Notes under the pieces: generated by a model | Told to the model about the DNA's origin: nothing | Databases searched by the model: none | Seen by the model: the letters and a program-made list of their open reading frames with translations, nothing else | From: Lachnospiraceae bacterium | GTDB taxonomy: Bacteria > Bacillota > Clostridia > Lachnospirales > Lachnospiraceae | Direction of reading: 5' to 3' | NCBI GenBank assembly: GCA_021202335.1 | Contig: JAJQDE010000037.1 | Coordinates: 1-64,000 of the forward strand | DNA: 64,000 nucleotides | In this document: piece after piece, positions 1-8,992 of the stretch | Position numbering within the stretch: the first letter of the stretch is position 1 | How the letters are laid out: the number at the start of each line of letters is the position of its first letter | Program-made: the position numbers and the translations under genes

Positions 1-202
1 TCAAAAAAATGCAATGGAAAATGTAAAAAAAGTGCCTGAAATGTAAAAATTAATATAAAAATAAGCTAACTGTAAATGCTGACGTAGGAAAATGTAGTGA
101 CGATTTTGACAAGGCAATGTATATTGGCAGAATGGTTTAAACCTGCTATTATAATATGGAAGAAAGACAATATATTTCGATAGGATAAGGAAGGCATTGC
201 AT

Positions 203-1867
203 ATGGAGGAAAAGGAAAGCTGTCTGCCAAGCGGCACGATACTGAAAAAGAGATATGAGATTTCCGGCGTGCTGGGAACGGGAGGCTTTGGGATTACCTA
301 TCGGGCGTTGGACCGGATGCTGGATTACGAGGTGGCGGTCAAGGAGTTTTTTCCACAGGAGCTGGTGACCAGGGACTCCGCTCAGTCTGCAAAAATGATA
401 CTCCCAAAGGATATGAAAGCGCGGAAAACGCTGAAGGAATGTTTTGCGAATTTTCGCCACGAGGCAAAAATTTTGGAGGCAGTCAGGGATGTGTCGTACA
501 TTGCACGCCTGAAGGATTATTTTTCGGAAAACGCGACGGAATACATTGTCATGAATTTGGTTCAGGGGCAGTCGCTTTCGGAATATGCAAGGAGCAGGGG
601 CGGGAAGCTTCCGGAGCAGGAGGCGCTTTCTTTGCTGAAAAATACCTTCGATACATTGGCGCAGCTGCATGAAATAGGGATTATTCACAGGGATATCAGC
701 CCCGGGAATTTGATGCTTTCCGGGGACGGGGGAGTTTATCTGATTGATTTTGGTTCGGCAACCTCCTTCGACGGCAGGGCAGACCTTGAAAGCAGACAGG
801 TCTTTTTGCACAGGGGGCTTGAGGCACCGGAACATTCCCGCTCCGACAGACAGGGGCCGTGGACTGATATCTTTTCGCTGTGCGCGACAATCGTCTGCCT
901 GATTACAGGTGAAGGAATCGCGCAGGCAAAGGACAGGCAGCAGTTTGATTATCTGCCGCAGCTTTTGGCGCGAAGTGCGCTTTCCGCCGGGCAGCAAAAT
1001 GCGCTGATAAGGGGGCTTAATCCGGATATTGACCGCCGCTTTGCCGCCATAGAGCCGCTCTATGAGGAGCTGTATGGAGAGGAGCTTGCGCAAAAGCCGT
1101 TTTCCGGAGAATGGCGCGTGTTTTATCACGCAAAGACATGCATCGGCTCAAAGGCAGTTAATCAGGACAATTTCATGGTGGACACGGTCTGCTGCTATAA
1201 GGGAGAGGACTGCGAGCAGTCGGGGCATTTAAGCTGTCTGCCGGAGGAAATTCATGTGGCGGCAGTATGCGACGGCGTGGGCAGCTCAAGCCACGGAGAG
1301 CTGGCGTCAAAAGCGGCAATACAGGCGGTAATCCATTTTGTGGAGGCTTATCCTGAGCGGGATGTGGTGCCGGACAGGCTTTTGGAGGAGCTGTTGGATC
1401 AGGTGAATGAGAAAATCATTCAGCTTGGCGGGAAAATCGGCATGACCGCAACCACCCTGTCGCTGCTTATGTGGCGCGGAAACCGCTATTATGCGGTGAA
1501 TATTGGCGACAGCCCCATCTTTTTCCTGAGAAAAGGGAAGCTTAAGCGCATCAGCACGACGCACACGAAGGCGGCGATGAACATGGAGCTGCAAAAGCCC
1601 GTGCAGAGCGCTGATTGGAATACGCTTATGCGCTTTTTGGGAAAGAAGGGCATGGCGGGAAGCCTGATGGCATCATTCAGCTGCGGAAGGCTGCAGGAGG
1701 GAGATATATTTCTGATATGCTCCGACGGCGTTTCAAAAAAGCTTGAGGAGAGCCGTCTGAAAAGCTTTCTTGCCAAAAAAGAGGAAAAATCCATTCAGGC
1801 GATGTTTAAGACGATAGAAAAACATAAGAACAACGACAACTGCACTGCGATTGTGCTTAAGTTTTAG
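203..1867 (+). CDS. Ser/Thr protein kinase fused to PP2C-type protein phosphatase
   Basis: Residues about 18-290 form an eukaryote-like kinase: glycine loop GTGGFG (25-30), ATP lysine in VAVKEF (K47), HRDISPGN catalytic loop (H162-N169), DFG (182-184) and APE (208-210). Residues about 305-554 form a PP2C phosphatase: GSKAVNQDN, VCDGVG (D357), NIGDSP, CSDGV and DNCT, which carry the metal-binding aspartates. Both halves keep their catalytic residues, so one soluble protein could phosphorylate and dephosphorylate targets. No transmembrane segment or PASTA repeat is seen, unlike PrkC. ATG 203 is preferred over TTG 197 because AGGAAGG (188-194) sits 8 nt upstream. An ilvE unit separates it from the 3189-10180 cluster, which may be its substrate set (inference). 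Confidence 0.9.
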   Translation: MEEKESCLPSGTILKKRYEISGVLGTGGFGITYRALDRMLDYEVAVKEFFPQELVTRDSAQSAKMILPKDMKARKTLKECFANFRHEAKILEAVRDVSYIARLKDYFSENATEYIVMNLVQGQSLSEYARSRGGKLPEQEALSLLKNTFDTLAQLHEIGIIHRDISPGNLMLSGDGGVYLIDFGSATSFDGRADLESRQVFLHRGLEAPEHSRSDRQGPWTDIFSLCATIVCLITGEGIAQAKDRQQFDYLPQLLARSALSAGQQNALIRGLNPDIDRRFAAIEPLYEELYGEELAQKPFSGEWRVFYHAKTCIGSKAVNQDNFMVDTVCCYKGEDCEQSGHLSCLPEEIHVAAVCDGVGSSSHGELASKAAIQAVIHFVEAYPERDVVPDRLLEELLDQVNEKIIQLGGKIGMTATTLSLLMWRGNRYYAVNIGDSPIFFLRKGKLKRISTTHTKAAMNMELQKPVQSADWNTLMRFLGKKGMAGSLMASFSCGRLQEGDIFLICSDGVSKKLEESRLKSFLAKKEEKSIQAMFKTIEKHKNNDNCTAIVLKF

Positions 1868-1900
1868 GCTTGGGCAGTTTAAGGCTTCGACCAAAAAATA

Positions 1901-1928
1901 TTGCTTTTATGTATTTTAGTGATATAAT
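1901..1928 (+). promoter_or_regulatory. Candidate sigma-A promoter for ilvE
   Basis: TTGCTT (1901-1906), a 16-nt spacer and TATAAT (1923-1928) lie about 95 nt before the ilvE start. This suggests ilvE is transcribed independently of the kinase gene. Confidence 0.5.
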
Positions 1929-2023
1929 AAGAAATTAAGAGGCTGTGGATATTACAGATACAGCTTTGCATATGAAAAATGAAGAGGAAAGGAAGCGAAA
2001 ACTCTTCGGAATGGAGGAAAAAA

Positions 2024-3046
2024 ATGGAGAAGAAGAACTTGGACTGGTCGGGTCTTGGCTTTGGTTACAGGCAGACGGACAAAAGATATGTTTCAAACTT
2101 TAAGGACGGCGCGTGGGACGCCGGCGCGCTGACGGAGGATGCGACGGTTATGTTAAGCGAATGTGCGGGAGTTCTGCAATATGCGCAGACCTGCTTTGAG
2201 GGCTTGAAGGCCTATACCACGCAGGACGGAAGGACTGTTGTGTTCCGCCCGGATTTAAACGAGCAGAGAATGCATGACAGCTGCGTGCGTTTGGAGATGC
2301 CCACACTTCCGGAGGGGCGCTTTGTCGAGGCGGTAAAGCAGGTTGTCAAGGCAAATGAGGCGTATGTGCCGCCATTTGGCTCGGGAGCCACGCTCTACAT
2401 CAGACCTTATATGTTTGGCACTAATCCCGTTATCGGTGTAAAGCCCGCTGACGAGTATCAGTTCAGAGTATTCACGACGCCTGTCGGGCCTTACTTTAAG
2501 GGTGGCGCAAAGCCGCTTACAATTCGCGTGAGTGATTTTGACCGCGCCGCACCGCACGGGACAGGTCACATCAAGGCGGGGCTTAATTATGCTATGAGTC
2601 TTTATGCCATTGTGTCTGCCCATGAGGAGGGCTTTGACGAGAATATGTATCTCGACCCTGCGACACGCACAAAGGTAGAGGAAACCGGCGGTGCAAACTT
2701 CCTCTTTGTCACAAAGGACAATAAGGTGGTTACGCCGAAGTCGTCAAGTATTCTTCCCTCAATTACGCGCCGCTCTCTGATGATTGTGGCAAAGGAGTAT
2801 TTAGGCCTGGAGGTTGAGGAGCGCGAGGTGCTGTTTGATGAGGTAAAGGATTTTGCGGAGTGCGGACTTTGCGGAACGGCGGCAGTTATCTCACCTGTCG
2901 GAAAGATTTCCGACCATGGAAAGGAAATATGCTTCCCTTCAGGAATGGACAAGATGGGTCCCATAACGCAAAAGCTCTACGATACATTGACGGGAATCCA
3001 AATGGGACGTATTGAAGCGCCAAAGGGCTGGATTGTTGAGATTTAA
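2024..3046 (+). CDS. ilvE: Branched-chain amino-acid aminotransferase
   Basis: PLP-dependent class IV aminotransferase that interconverts Leu, Ile and Val with their 2-oxo acids in the cytoplasm. The 340-residue length fits the IlvE type II family. Visible family motifs are CFEGLKAY, RPYMFGT, the PLP-lysine segment GHIKAGLNYA, EETGGANFLFV and ECGLCGTAAVISPVG. An in-frame ATG at 1979 would add 15 residues. ATG 2024 is chosen because GGAGG (2013-2017) is 6 nt upstream and the product MEKKNLDWSGLGF matches the usual N-terminus. It has its own promoter and a following hairpin, so it is a monocistronic insert between the kinase and the cluster at 3189. Confidence 0.93.
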   Translation: MEKKNLDWSGLGFGYRQTDKRYVSNFKDGAWDAGALTEDATVMLSECAGVLQYAQTCFEGLKAYTTQDGRTVVFRPDLNEQRMHDSCVRLEMPTLPEGRFVEAVKQVVKANEAYVPPFGSGATLYIRPYMFGTNPVIGVKPADEYQFRVFTTPVGPYFKGGAKPLTIRVSDFDRAAPHGTGHIKAGLNYAMSLYAIVSAHEEGFDENMYLDPATRTKVEETGGANFLFVTKDNKVVTPKSSSILPSITRRSLMIVAKEYLGLEVEEREVLFDEVKDFAECGLCGTAAVISPVGKISDHGKEICFPSGMDKMGPITQKLYDTLTGIQMGRIEAPKGWIVEI

Positions 3047-3068
3047 ATACACGTACCGTATTTATTAA

Positions 3069-3107
3069 CGGCGGCAGGAGCCATAAGCTTCTGACGCCGC
3101 TAATTTT
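3069..3107 (+). terminator. Imperfect intrinsic terminator after ilvE
   Basis: CGGCGgCAG (3069-3077) pairs with CTGaCGCCG (3091-3099), with an inner AGC/GCT pairing, followed by TAATTTTTG. One mismatch makes it moderate. Confidence 0.6.
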
Positions 3108-3109
3108 TG

Positions 3110-3138
3110 TTGTCTTATGTCAACAAATATTGTATACT
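3110..3138 (+). promoter_or_regulatory. Candidate promoter of the 3189-10180 cluster
   Basis: TTGTCT (3110-3115), a 17-nt spacer and TATACT (3133-3138) lie 50 nt before the first gene. It is the only good promoter match seen for the four-gene run. Confidence 0.55.
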
Positions 3139-3188
3139 AAATAATGAGCGTAAAATAAAATGCAAAGAATTTTTAAGGAAGTGAACGA

Positions 3189-6100
3189 ATGGGGGAAAGC
3201 GGCAAGCAGCAGCGCAGTCTGGAATTTTCCTGTGAGAGCATAGAGCTGAACATCAGGGCAGGAGAGGTATTTGAGGGAAGCTTTTTTATATACGCGGACG
3301 GAAAGCACGCGGAAGGGCGCATTTATTCCTCAGATACCAGAATGTGTCTGTCAGGCGCTGAGTTTAGAGGAAATGAATTTGAAGTGAAGTATAGCTTTGA
3401 CGGGACTGCGGCGGAGGCTGGAAATACAATCCGCGGTGAGTTTGACATCATCAGCAATTGCCGGGAGTACACCATTGCGTTTAAGGTAAACGTGCGCAAA
3501 CCGCAGTTGGAATGTTCGCTTGGAATTGTCAAAAACATGTTCCATTTCACGAACCTTGCGCAGACAAGCTGGGACGAGGCAGTGGAGCTTTTTTATTCGC
3601 CTGACTTTTCGTCAATATTCCACAGAAGCGATAAAAACGCGAGGCTGTCATACATAGGGCTTTCCAGGGATAAGGGAAACCCGCAGAATGTCGAGGAATT
3701 TTTAATTGAAATCAGCAAAAAGACTCCGATTATCTATTCCTTTGATATTGAGGGCTTTCTGCTGGAGGATGTGCAGGAGAGCACGCAAAGGCAGGTATGC
3801 ATTACGAGAAGCAGTTGGGGCTACAGCCGGCTGAGTATTCGGGCGGAGGGCGGTTTCCTGCGCACGGACAGGGAAACGCTTGAGAATGGTGATTTTGAAA
3901 ATAACAGATGTGTTTTAACAATATACATCGACGCCAAAAAGCTGCATAACGGCATGAACAGCGGGAGTATTCTGCTGAGCGACGCGTGCAACGATTATAC
4001 AATACCGGTTGATATTCTTATGGATGACGAGCCGGAAAAAAGGAACAGGGTCAGAAAACAAAAGCAGGCGTTATGCAATATAACAAGGCTGTATGTGGAT
4101 TTGCGCTTTGATAAGATAACCAAACAGGAGTGGCTGACCGCGCTTGAGGAAAATTTGGAGATGCCGGGAGCTTTTGACGAGGACGACCTGACTTACACGC
4201 TGCTTCATATTCGGCTGCTTTTGGATAAGGGGCGTGCAAATGAGGCAAGGTGGTACCTTGAAAATCTTGAGGAGCGTCTGCAGGCTGAAAATGCCTCTGA
4301 TGAGGCAAAGGGCTGCTATCTGTACCTTACCACGTTTGAGGACAACAGCAGCGAATATGTGGAGCGCGTGTGCGGCGAGCTTGAGAAGGCATATTCGGAC
4401 AGCCCCGGGAACTGGCGCCTTGCGTGGTTTTTGCTGCAGCTTAAGGAATCCCTTTTAAGGGATATGTACCTGCGCTGGCATTTTATAGAAGAAATGTATC
4501 AAAACGGCTGCGCAAGTCCGCTGATGTTTTGCGAGGCAGTGCTTATTTTGCGGGAAAATCCGGCGTTTTTGATTAAGCTCGACGATTTTGAGGAGAAGGC
4601 TTTGTGGTTTGGCGCGAAAAACCGTCAGCTTGCGCCTGCCCTGATAGAGCAGCTTCAATATCTTGAGGCGAGAAAGGAAAGCTATTCGCCGCTTCTGCTG
4701 AGGTCGCTGTATGAGGTCTATTATACCTTTAAGTCGCCGCAGACGGCTGCGTCCATCTGCCATATGCTCATACTTGGGGATAAGAGGAGCCCGGACTATT
4801 TTGCATGGTATGCGCTTGGCGTTGAGTATGCGCTCCGGGTCACAAAGCTTTATGAATATTATATGATGTCTTTGGACCTCGACAGGTACGGCGGCGTGAA
4901 GGAGAAGTCGCTGGAAATTCCCAAACAGGTGCTTTTGTATTTTGCATATCAGAGCACGCTTGACTATGAGCTGAACGCGTTTTTGTATGCGTATATCATT
5001 AAAAACAGGGAAAAATATCCCGATTTGGAGCAGAGCTACCGCATTGCGATAGAGCGCTTTGTCATGGAGCAGATAAAGGCAGGGCATATCAACGAAAACC
5101 TCGCCTACCTTTATCAAAGGATTCTCACGAAGCAGATGGTAACGGAGGAAACAGCCTATGCGTATACGCCGCTTTTGTTCATGCACCGCATTTACGTTGA
5201 CAATCCGAGGGTAAAGAGCGTCGCCGTGATTCACGAGAAGGTAAACGGCGAGAGCAGCTATCCCGTGACGGACGGTATCTGTATGATGCCTGTATACGGA
5301 AGCGAGTATAAGCTTTTTTTGCAGGATGAAAACGGTAACAGATTTACAAAGAGTATTCATTACGAAAACAGGCAGCTTATGGTTCCGGAAAAGCAGTTCT
5401 CTTATGTGAGCGGCTATATGCAGGGCAGGCTCAGCTTTGATATTTACCTGTGCGAGATGGACAAAAACTATGTTACGATTACGCCCGACAATGTAAAGCG
5501 CTTTAAAAATCTTGCGGAGTCCGAACAGGTGGTGGAGAGCTTTAAGAAGGAAATACGCACGAAGCTGCTGAAATTCTACTACGACAGCGATATGATAGGC
5601 GAGCTTGACGCCTTTTTGGAGGATATAGAGGCGGATGAGATGGAGTCGGGTGAGCGGGCGGAGTTTATACGATACATGGTTTCGCGAGGCATGTTTGAAA
5701 AGGCATACTACTGGCTTCGCACCTACGGCGCGGCGGACGTTGAGCCAAAGGCGGTGGCAAGGCTTATCAGCAAGCGCATTGTGAGCCGCGAATATGAGTA
5801 TGACGAGTTCCTTGTCAATGTGTCGTACTACATTTATAAAAGCATGAAGTACGATGAAAATATATTAAGATATCTTCTCAGGCACTATGAGGGCAGAGTT
5901 ACTGCCTTAAAGAAGCTGTGGAAATCGGCGTGCGAGCTTGAGCTTGACACGGGCGGCATTATGTATCGGATTTTAAAGCAGATACAGTACACGGGCGTGT
6001 CGCTTGCGGAGCGTGACGAGCTTCTTTTGGCGTATGCTCAATATCCCAGCCACGACATACAGCTTGTAAACGCCCTGCTGGTTGATACGGCGTATGAATA

Positions 6101-6773
6101 TTTTGTGTCCGAGACAATCGTTGCGCCTGAGGTATTTGACATGCTGTACCGGGCGATGAAAGAAGGGCTTGCCCCGGCGCGGGTCTGCAAGCTTGCCATG
6201 CTGAAATTCTGGTCCGAAAAGCCCGACAATATGCCGCCCGGAGCTGCGGACGGCATGCTGCATGAGCTTTTGAGGGAGAATATTTATTTTCCGTTTTATA
6301 AAAAGCTTGCGGATTATGTGCCGGAGCTGCACTATATCAAAAACTGCGTGTTTGTCGAGTACAGGACAAGCCCGGGCACGCCTGTCCGCATACATTATAT
6401 CTGCCGCGATGATTTCAGGCAGGGACAGGCGGGGGAGGATGCCGGCGCAAGGAGCGGTGAACGCTATGAAGCCATGGAGATGCGGGAAATGTTTGAGGGA
6501 ATTTATGTGAGCATGTTCCGGATTTTTCAGGGTGAGGCGGTGCAGTATTACATTACGGAAACGGCTCCGGAGCAGTCGGAGGGAGCCTCTGAGTATGCAA
6601 CTCAGAGCGACACTCTGTATTACGATGCGAAGGAAGGCGGAGGCGACCGCTTTTCAATACTGAACGATATCATTGTGAGCCTCGGAATGCAGGACGAGGA
6701 AACCGCGCTTGGCATGCTTGGAGAATATATGTACCGTGATTTCTGCTCGAGAGAGCTTTTCAGGGTTTTGTAG
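3189..6773 (+). CDS. Large cytoplasmic helical-repeat protein (DUF5717-like)
   Basis: A 1194-residue protein with no signal peptide and no membrane segment. Residues about 1-285 look like beta-sandwich domains with alternating hydrophobic strands (SLEFSCESIEL, REYTIAFKVNVRKP). Residues about 290-1190 are mostly amphipathic helices in a TPR/solenoid-like pattern (ARWYLENLEERL, YYWLRTYG), with a short beta-rich insert near 680-770. The function is not recognised. From memory, databases label similar Lachnospiraceae proteins DUF5717. It heads a run with an Hsp70-like protein, a TPR protein and a coiled-coil membrane protein, and sits downstream of a kinase-phosphatase. A scaffold role is an inference. 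AAGGAAG (3175-3181) supports ATG 3189. Confidence 0.8.
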   Translation: MGESGKQQRSLEFSCESIELNIRAGEVFEGSFFIYADGKHAEGRIYSSDTRMCLSGAEFRGNEFEVKYSFDGTAAEAGNTIRGEFDIISNCREYTIAFKVNVRKPQLECSLGIVKNMFHFTNLAQTSWDEAVELFYSPDFSSIFHRSDKNARLSYIGLSRDKGNPQNVEEFLIEISKKTPIIYSFDIEGFLLEDVQESTQRQVCITRSSWGYSRLSIRAEGGFLRTDRETLENGDFENNRCVLTIYIDAKKLHNGMNSGSILLSDACNDYTIPVDILMDDEPEKRNRVRKQKQALCNITRLYVDLRFDKITKQEWLTALEENLEMPGAFDEDDLTYTLLHIRLLLDKGRANEARWYLENLEERLQAENASDEAKGCYLYLTTFEDNSSEYVERVCGELEKAYSDSPGNWRLAWFLLQLKESLLRDMYLRWHFIEEMYQNGCASPLMFCEAVLILRENPAFLIKLDDFEEKALWFGAKNRQLAPALIEQLQYLEARKESYSPLLLRSLYEVYYTFKSPQTAASICHMLILGDKRSPDYFAWYALGVEYALRVTKLYEYYMMSLDLDRYGGVKEKSLEIPKQVLLYFAYQSTLDYELNAFLYAYIIKNREKYPDLEQSYRIAIERFVMEQIKAGHINENLAYLYQRILTKQMVTEETAYAYTPLLFMHRIYVDNPRVKSVAVIHEKVNGESSYPVTDGICMMPVYGSEYKLFLQDENGNRFTKSIHYENRQLMVPEKQFSYVSGYMQGRLSFDIYLCEMDKNYVTITPDNVKRFKNLAESEQVVESFKKEIRTKLLKFYYDSDMIGELDAFLEDIEADEMESGERAEFIRYMVSRGMFEKAYYWLRTYGAADVEPKAVARLISKRIVSREYEYDEFLVNVSYYIYKSMKYDENILRYLLRHYEGRVTALKKLWKSACELELDTGGIMYRILKQIQYTGVSLAERDELLLAYAQYPSHDIQLVNALLVDTAYEYFVSETIVAPEVFDMLYRAMKEGLAPARVCKLAMLKFWSEKPDNMPPGAADGMLHELLRENIYFPFYKKLADYVPELHYIKNCVFVEYRTSPGTPVRIHYICRDDFRQGQAGEDAGARSGERYEAMEMREMFEGIYVSMFRIFQGEAVQYYITETAPEQSEGASEYATQSDTLYYDAKEGGGDRFSILNDIIVSLGMQDEETALGMLGEYMYRDFCSRELFRVL

Positions 6774-6806
6774 GGAATGTACATTTCATAAAAAGGGGAA
6801 ACGGAA

Positions 6807-8126
6807 ATGTTTACTGATGCGTTGAAAAAGAACAGAGTAGTGGTAGGGATTGATTTGGGGAATGATTATACACAGCTTAGCTATTGCAGGGCTGACCGGA
6901 GCATGCCGGACACTATGAGCCTTGTGCCGGGCGAGGAGCAGTATAATATACCCACCCTTCTGTGCAGAGCGCATGAGCCGGGCGAAGGCGGCGCGTGGTT
7001 TGCCGGGAAGGAAGCGCTTAAGTGCGCCTCGCAGGGGAAGGGGCTTCTTGTAGAGGATTTAGTCCTTTTGGCAAAAAACAACGTGTCGGTAAAGGCGGGT
7101 GGGGAGGATGTCACGCCCGCAAAGTTGCTTACGATATTTATGGAAAAGGTGTTTGCCCTTTTGTCCGCTTATATAAGAACTGATGATATCGGAGGCGTCG
7201 CTTTTACGATGCGGGACATGAGCGCGCAGCTTATGGAAAATATCAGGAGTGCCGTGGAGCCGCTTGGACTTAAAAACGCAGAGGTTTATTTCCTGAGCCG
7301 CGAGGACTGCTTTTTTCAATACATGATTCACCAGCCTGAGGAAATGTGGATACACGATGTGCTCCTGTATGATTACCGCAGCGACGGCGTTAGAAGCTAC
7401 GTGCTTCAGATGAACAGGAAAACGAGTCCCGCGGCGTGCTTTATTGAAGCCGATATGTTTCCGCAGATGAAGCGTCAGGATATGACGGAGAGTACCGACG
7501 CTTTAAAAAAGGCATTTTACGGGCAGCTTGATGCGGAGCTTTTGGAAATAGCAAAAAAGCAGTGCGAAGAGCATAATATAACGTCTGTATTTTTATTGGG
7601 GGATTACTTTTCGAAGGAATGGTGCAGGGAGTCGCTGAGATACCTGTGCAAGGGAAGGCGCGTGTTTCAGGGAAACAACCTTTTCAGTAAGGGAGCCTGC
7701 TACGGCGCAAGGGAGCGGGTATATCCCTCCACGCTGTCGTCCTCTTACATCTATCTCTCGGAGGATAAGCTTCGCGCAAACATCGGCATGACCTGCGACA
7801 GGGGTCAGACGGAAATTTATTTCCCGATTCTCGACGCCGGTACGAGCTGGTATGACGCAAAGCGCGAGTTTGACGTGATGCTTGTAAAAAATAACACCTT
7901 CACTTTAAATATCGCGCCTGTTGACGGAAGCAGGACAAGGCTTGCGAAAATATCACTGGAGGGGCTTAACGTGCGCGGAAACAAGACAAACAGGGTAGGG
8001 CTTAAATTCTTTATGGAAAATCCGCAGGCTGTTCAGATAGAAATAACAGACAAGGGCTTTGGAGAGTTCTTCCCGTCTGCCGGCAGAAGGTGGAGGGAGT
8101 GTCTGCCGCTGGAGGTTATAAGCTGA
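6807..8126 (+). CDS. Hsp70/actin-fold ATPase-like protein (DUF5716-like)
   Basis: The 439-residue protein begins with a phosphate-1-like motif, VGIDLGNDYTQ (13-23), as in DnaK and actin-fold ATPases. Later segments resemble the adenosine region (VFLLGDYFSKEW) and the DnaK-like FSKGACYGA. The C-terminal ~120 residues are beta-rich and might be a reduced substrate-binding domain. The full DnaK phosphate-2 motif is not clear, so nucleotide hydrolysis is uncertain. It starts 33 nt after the solenoid gene with its own GGGGAAACGGA ribosome site and overlaps the next gene. From memory, related proteins are called DUF5716. Confidence 0.75.
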   Translation: MFTDALKKNRVVVGIDLGNDYTQLSYCRADRSMPDTMSLVPGEEQYNIPTLLCRAHEPGEGGAWFAGKEALKCASQGKGLLVEDLVLLAKNNVSVKAGGEDVTPAKLLTIFMEKVFALLSAYIRTDDIGGVAFTMRDMSAQLMENIRSAVEPLGLKNAEVYFLSREDCFFQYMIHQPEEMWIHDVLLYDYRSDGVRSYVLQMNRKTSPAACFIEADMFPQMKRQDMTESTDALKKAFYGQLDAELLEIAKKQCEEHNITSVFLLGDYFSKEWCRESLRYLCKGRRVFQGNNLFSKGACYGARERVYPSTLSSSYIYLSEDKLRANIGMTCDRGQTEIYFPILDAGTSWYDAKREFDVMLVKNNTFTLNIAPVDGSRTRLAKISLEGLNVRGNKTNRVGLKFFMENPQAVQIEITDKGFGEFFPSAGRRWRECLPLEVIS

Positions 8127-8959
8127 TGAATAACGTATGCTTATGCGTGGGGAAATATGCAAAAAATCCGTTTTACGTGAAGCTTTCGGATATATATCTG
8201 TACTCAATGGAGGAGCTGTGCTATTATTTTTTGGAAAGAGTGCATCTGCTTGATGAATCCGTTATATCCTCGGAGCTTGTGGAGTGGATAAGGAACGAAT
8301 GTGAGCTGGGAGAGCTTGCGGACGAGCTGGAGCTTTGCGTCAGGAAACGCGTGTCGGCATCGGTCTTTGTGACCACGATCCTTGAACGGACGGGAATGTA
8401 TGACGAGAGCACGGTAAAGCGTGTGGAACGCATCCTGAAGGAGCAGGCTTCGCTTACCACCGCGCAGCGCTACAAAAAGCGCGCGGAGTATCTTTACGGG
8501 CAGGGGCGTTTCAGGCAGGCGCTCGCAATCTATTCGGAGCTTTTGGATTATCTGCCGGAGTCGGACATTGAGCAGAGGGCGCAGCTGTATTACAATATGG
8601 CGTCGATTTATGCGATGGATTTTGCGTATGCGGAGGCTGCGGAGATTTACCGGCAGTCCTATCTTTTAAGCCCCGCGCGGCAGACAAGGTTGAGTCTTAT
8701 TCTGGCAAAAAAGATGTCGCTTTCGGATTATGCCTTTGGAAGCTTCCAAAGGGAAAATCCCGGCTGGGAAGAGGATTTTGCGCGCGCGGAGGAGCTTGCG
8801 GGCGAGGCTGCGGATAAGTGGTCAGCTTCCCGGGAGAAGGGGCTTACGGAGGAAATATCCGGGCTTCGGACAGATGGGAAAAGGAGCGATTATGACAGGC
8901 GGATGGGTGAGCTTATCGGGCAGCTTAAGAAGGATTACAGGCGTCAGACGATGGAATAA
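8126..8959 (+). CDS. TPR-containing protein of the kinase-associated cluster
   Basis: This 277-residue protein overlaps the previous stop as TGATG (8124-8128), with GGAGG (8111-8115) upstream, so translation is coupled. An N-terminal helical domain of about 105 residues (SDIYLYSMEELCYYFLERVHLL) is followed by a TPR array from about residue 115 (AEYLYGQGRFRQALAIYSELL, YYNMASIYAMDFAYAEAAEIYRQSYLLSP). The C-terminus is charged and probably extended. TPRs point to a protein-binding adaptor. The partners are not known; its neighbours are the natural candidates. Confidence 0.8.
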   Translation: MNNVCLCVGKYAKNPFYVKLSDIYLYSMEELCYYFLERVHLLDESVISSELVEWIRNECELGELADELELCVRKRVSASVFVTTILERTGMYDESTVKRVERILKEQASLTTAQRYKKRAEYLYGQGRFRQALAIYSELLDYLPESDIEQRAQLYYNMASIYAMDFAYAEAAEIYRQSYLLSPARQTRLSLILAKKMSLSDYAFGSFQRENPGWEEDFARAEELAGEAADKWSASREKGLTEEISGLRTDGKRSDYDRRMGELIGQLKKDYRRQTME

Positions 8960-8992
8960 AGTCGTCGGTGCAGGATTTTAGGAGAATTGCGG

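Noticed and set aside
124-155. Promoter before the kinase gene (TTGGCA and TATAAT)
   Set aside because: Spacing is 20 nt, too long for a confident call; only the -10-like TATAAT at 150-155 is convincing.
197-202. TTG start for the kinase-phosphatase
   Set aside because: The ribosome site would be only 2 nt away; ATG 203 has proper spacing.
149-1129. Long opposite-strand frame over the kinase gene
   Set aside because: It mirrors the kinase codons, has no ribosome site and no recognisable motif.
4455-5360. 301-codon minus-strand frame inside the large solenoid gene
   Set aside because: The + strand frame is continuous over 1194 codons with a promoter and ribosome site; the minus frame has none.
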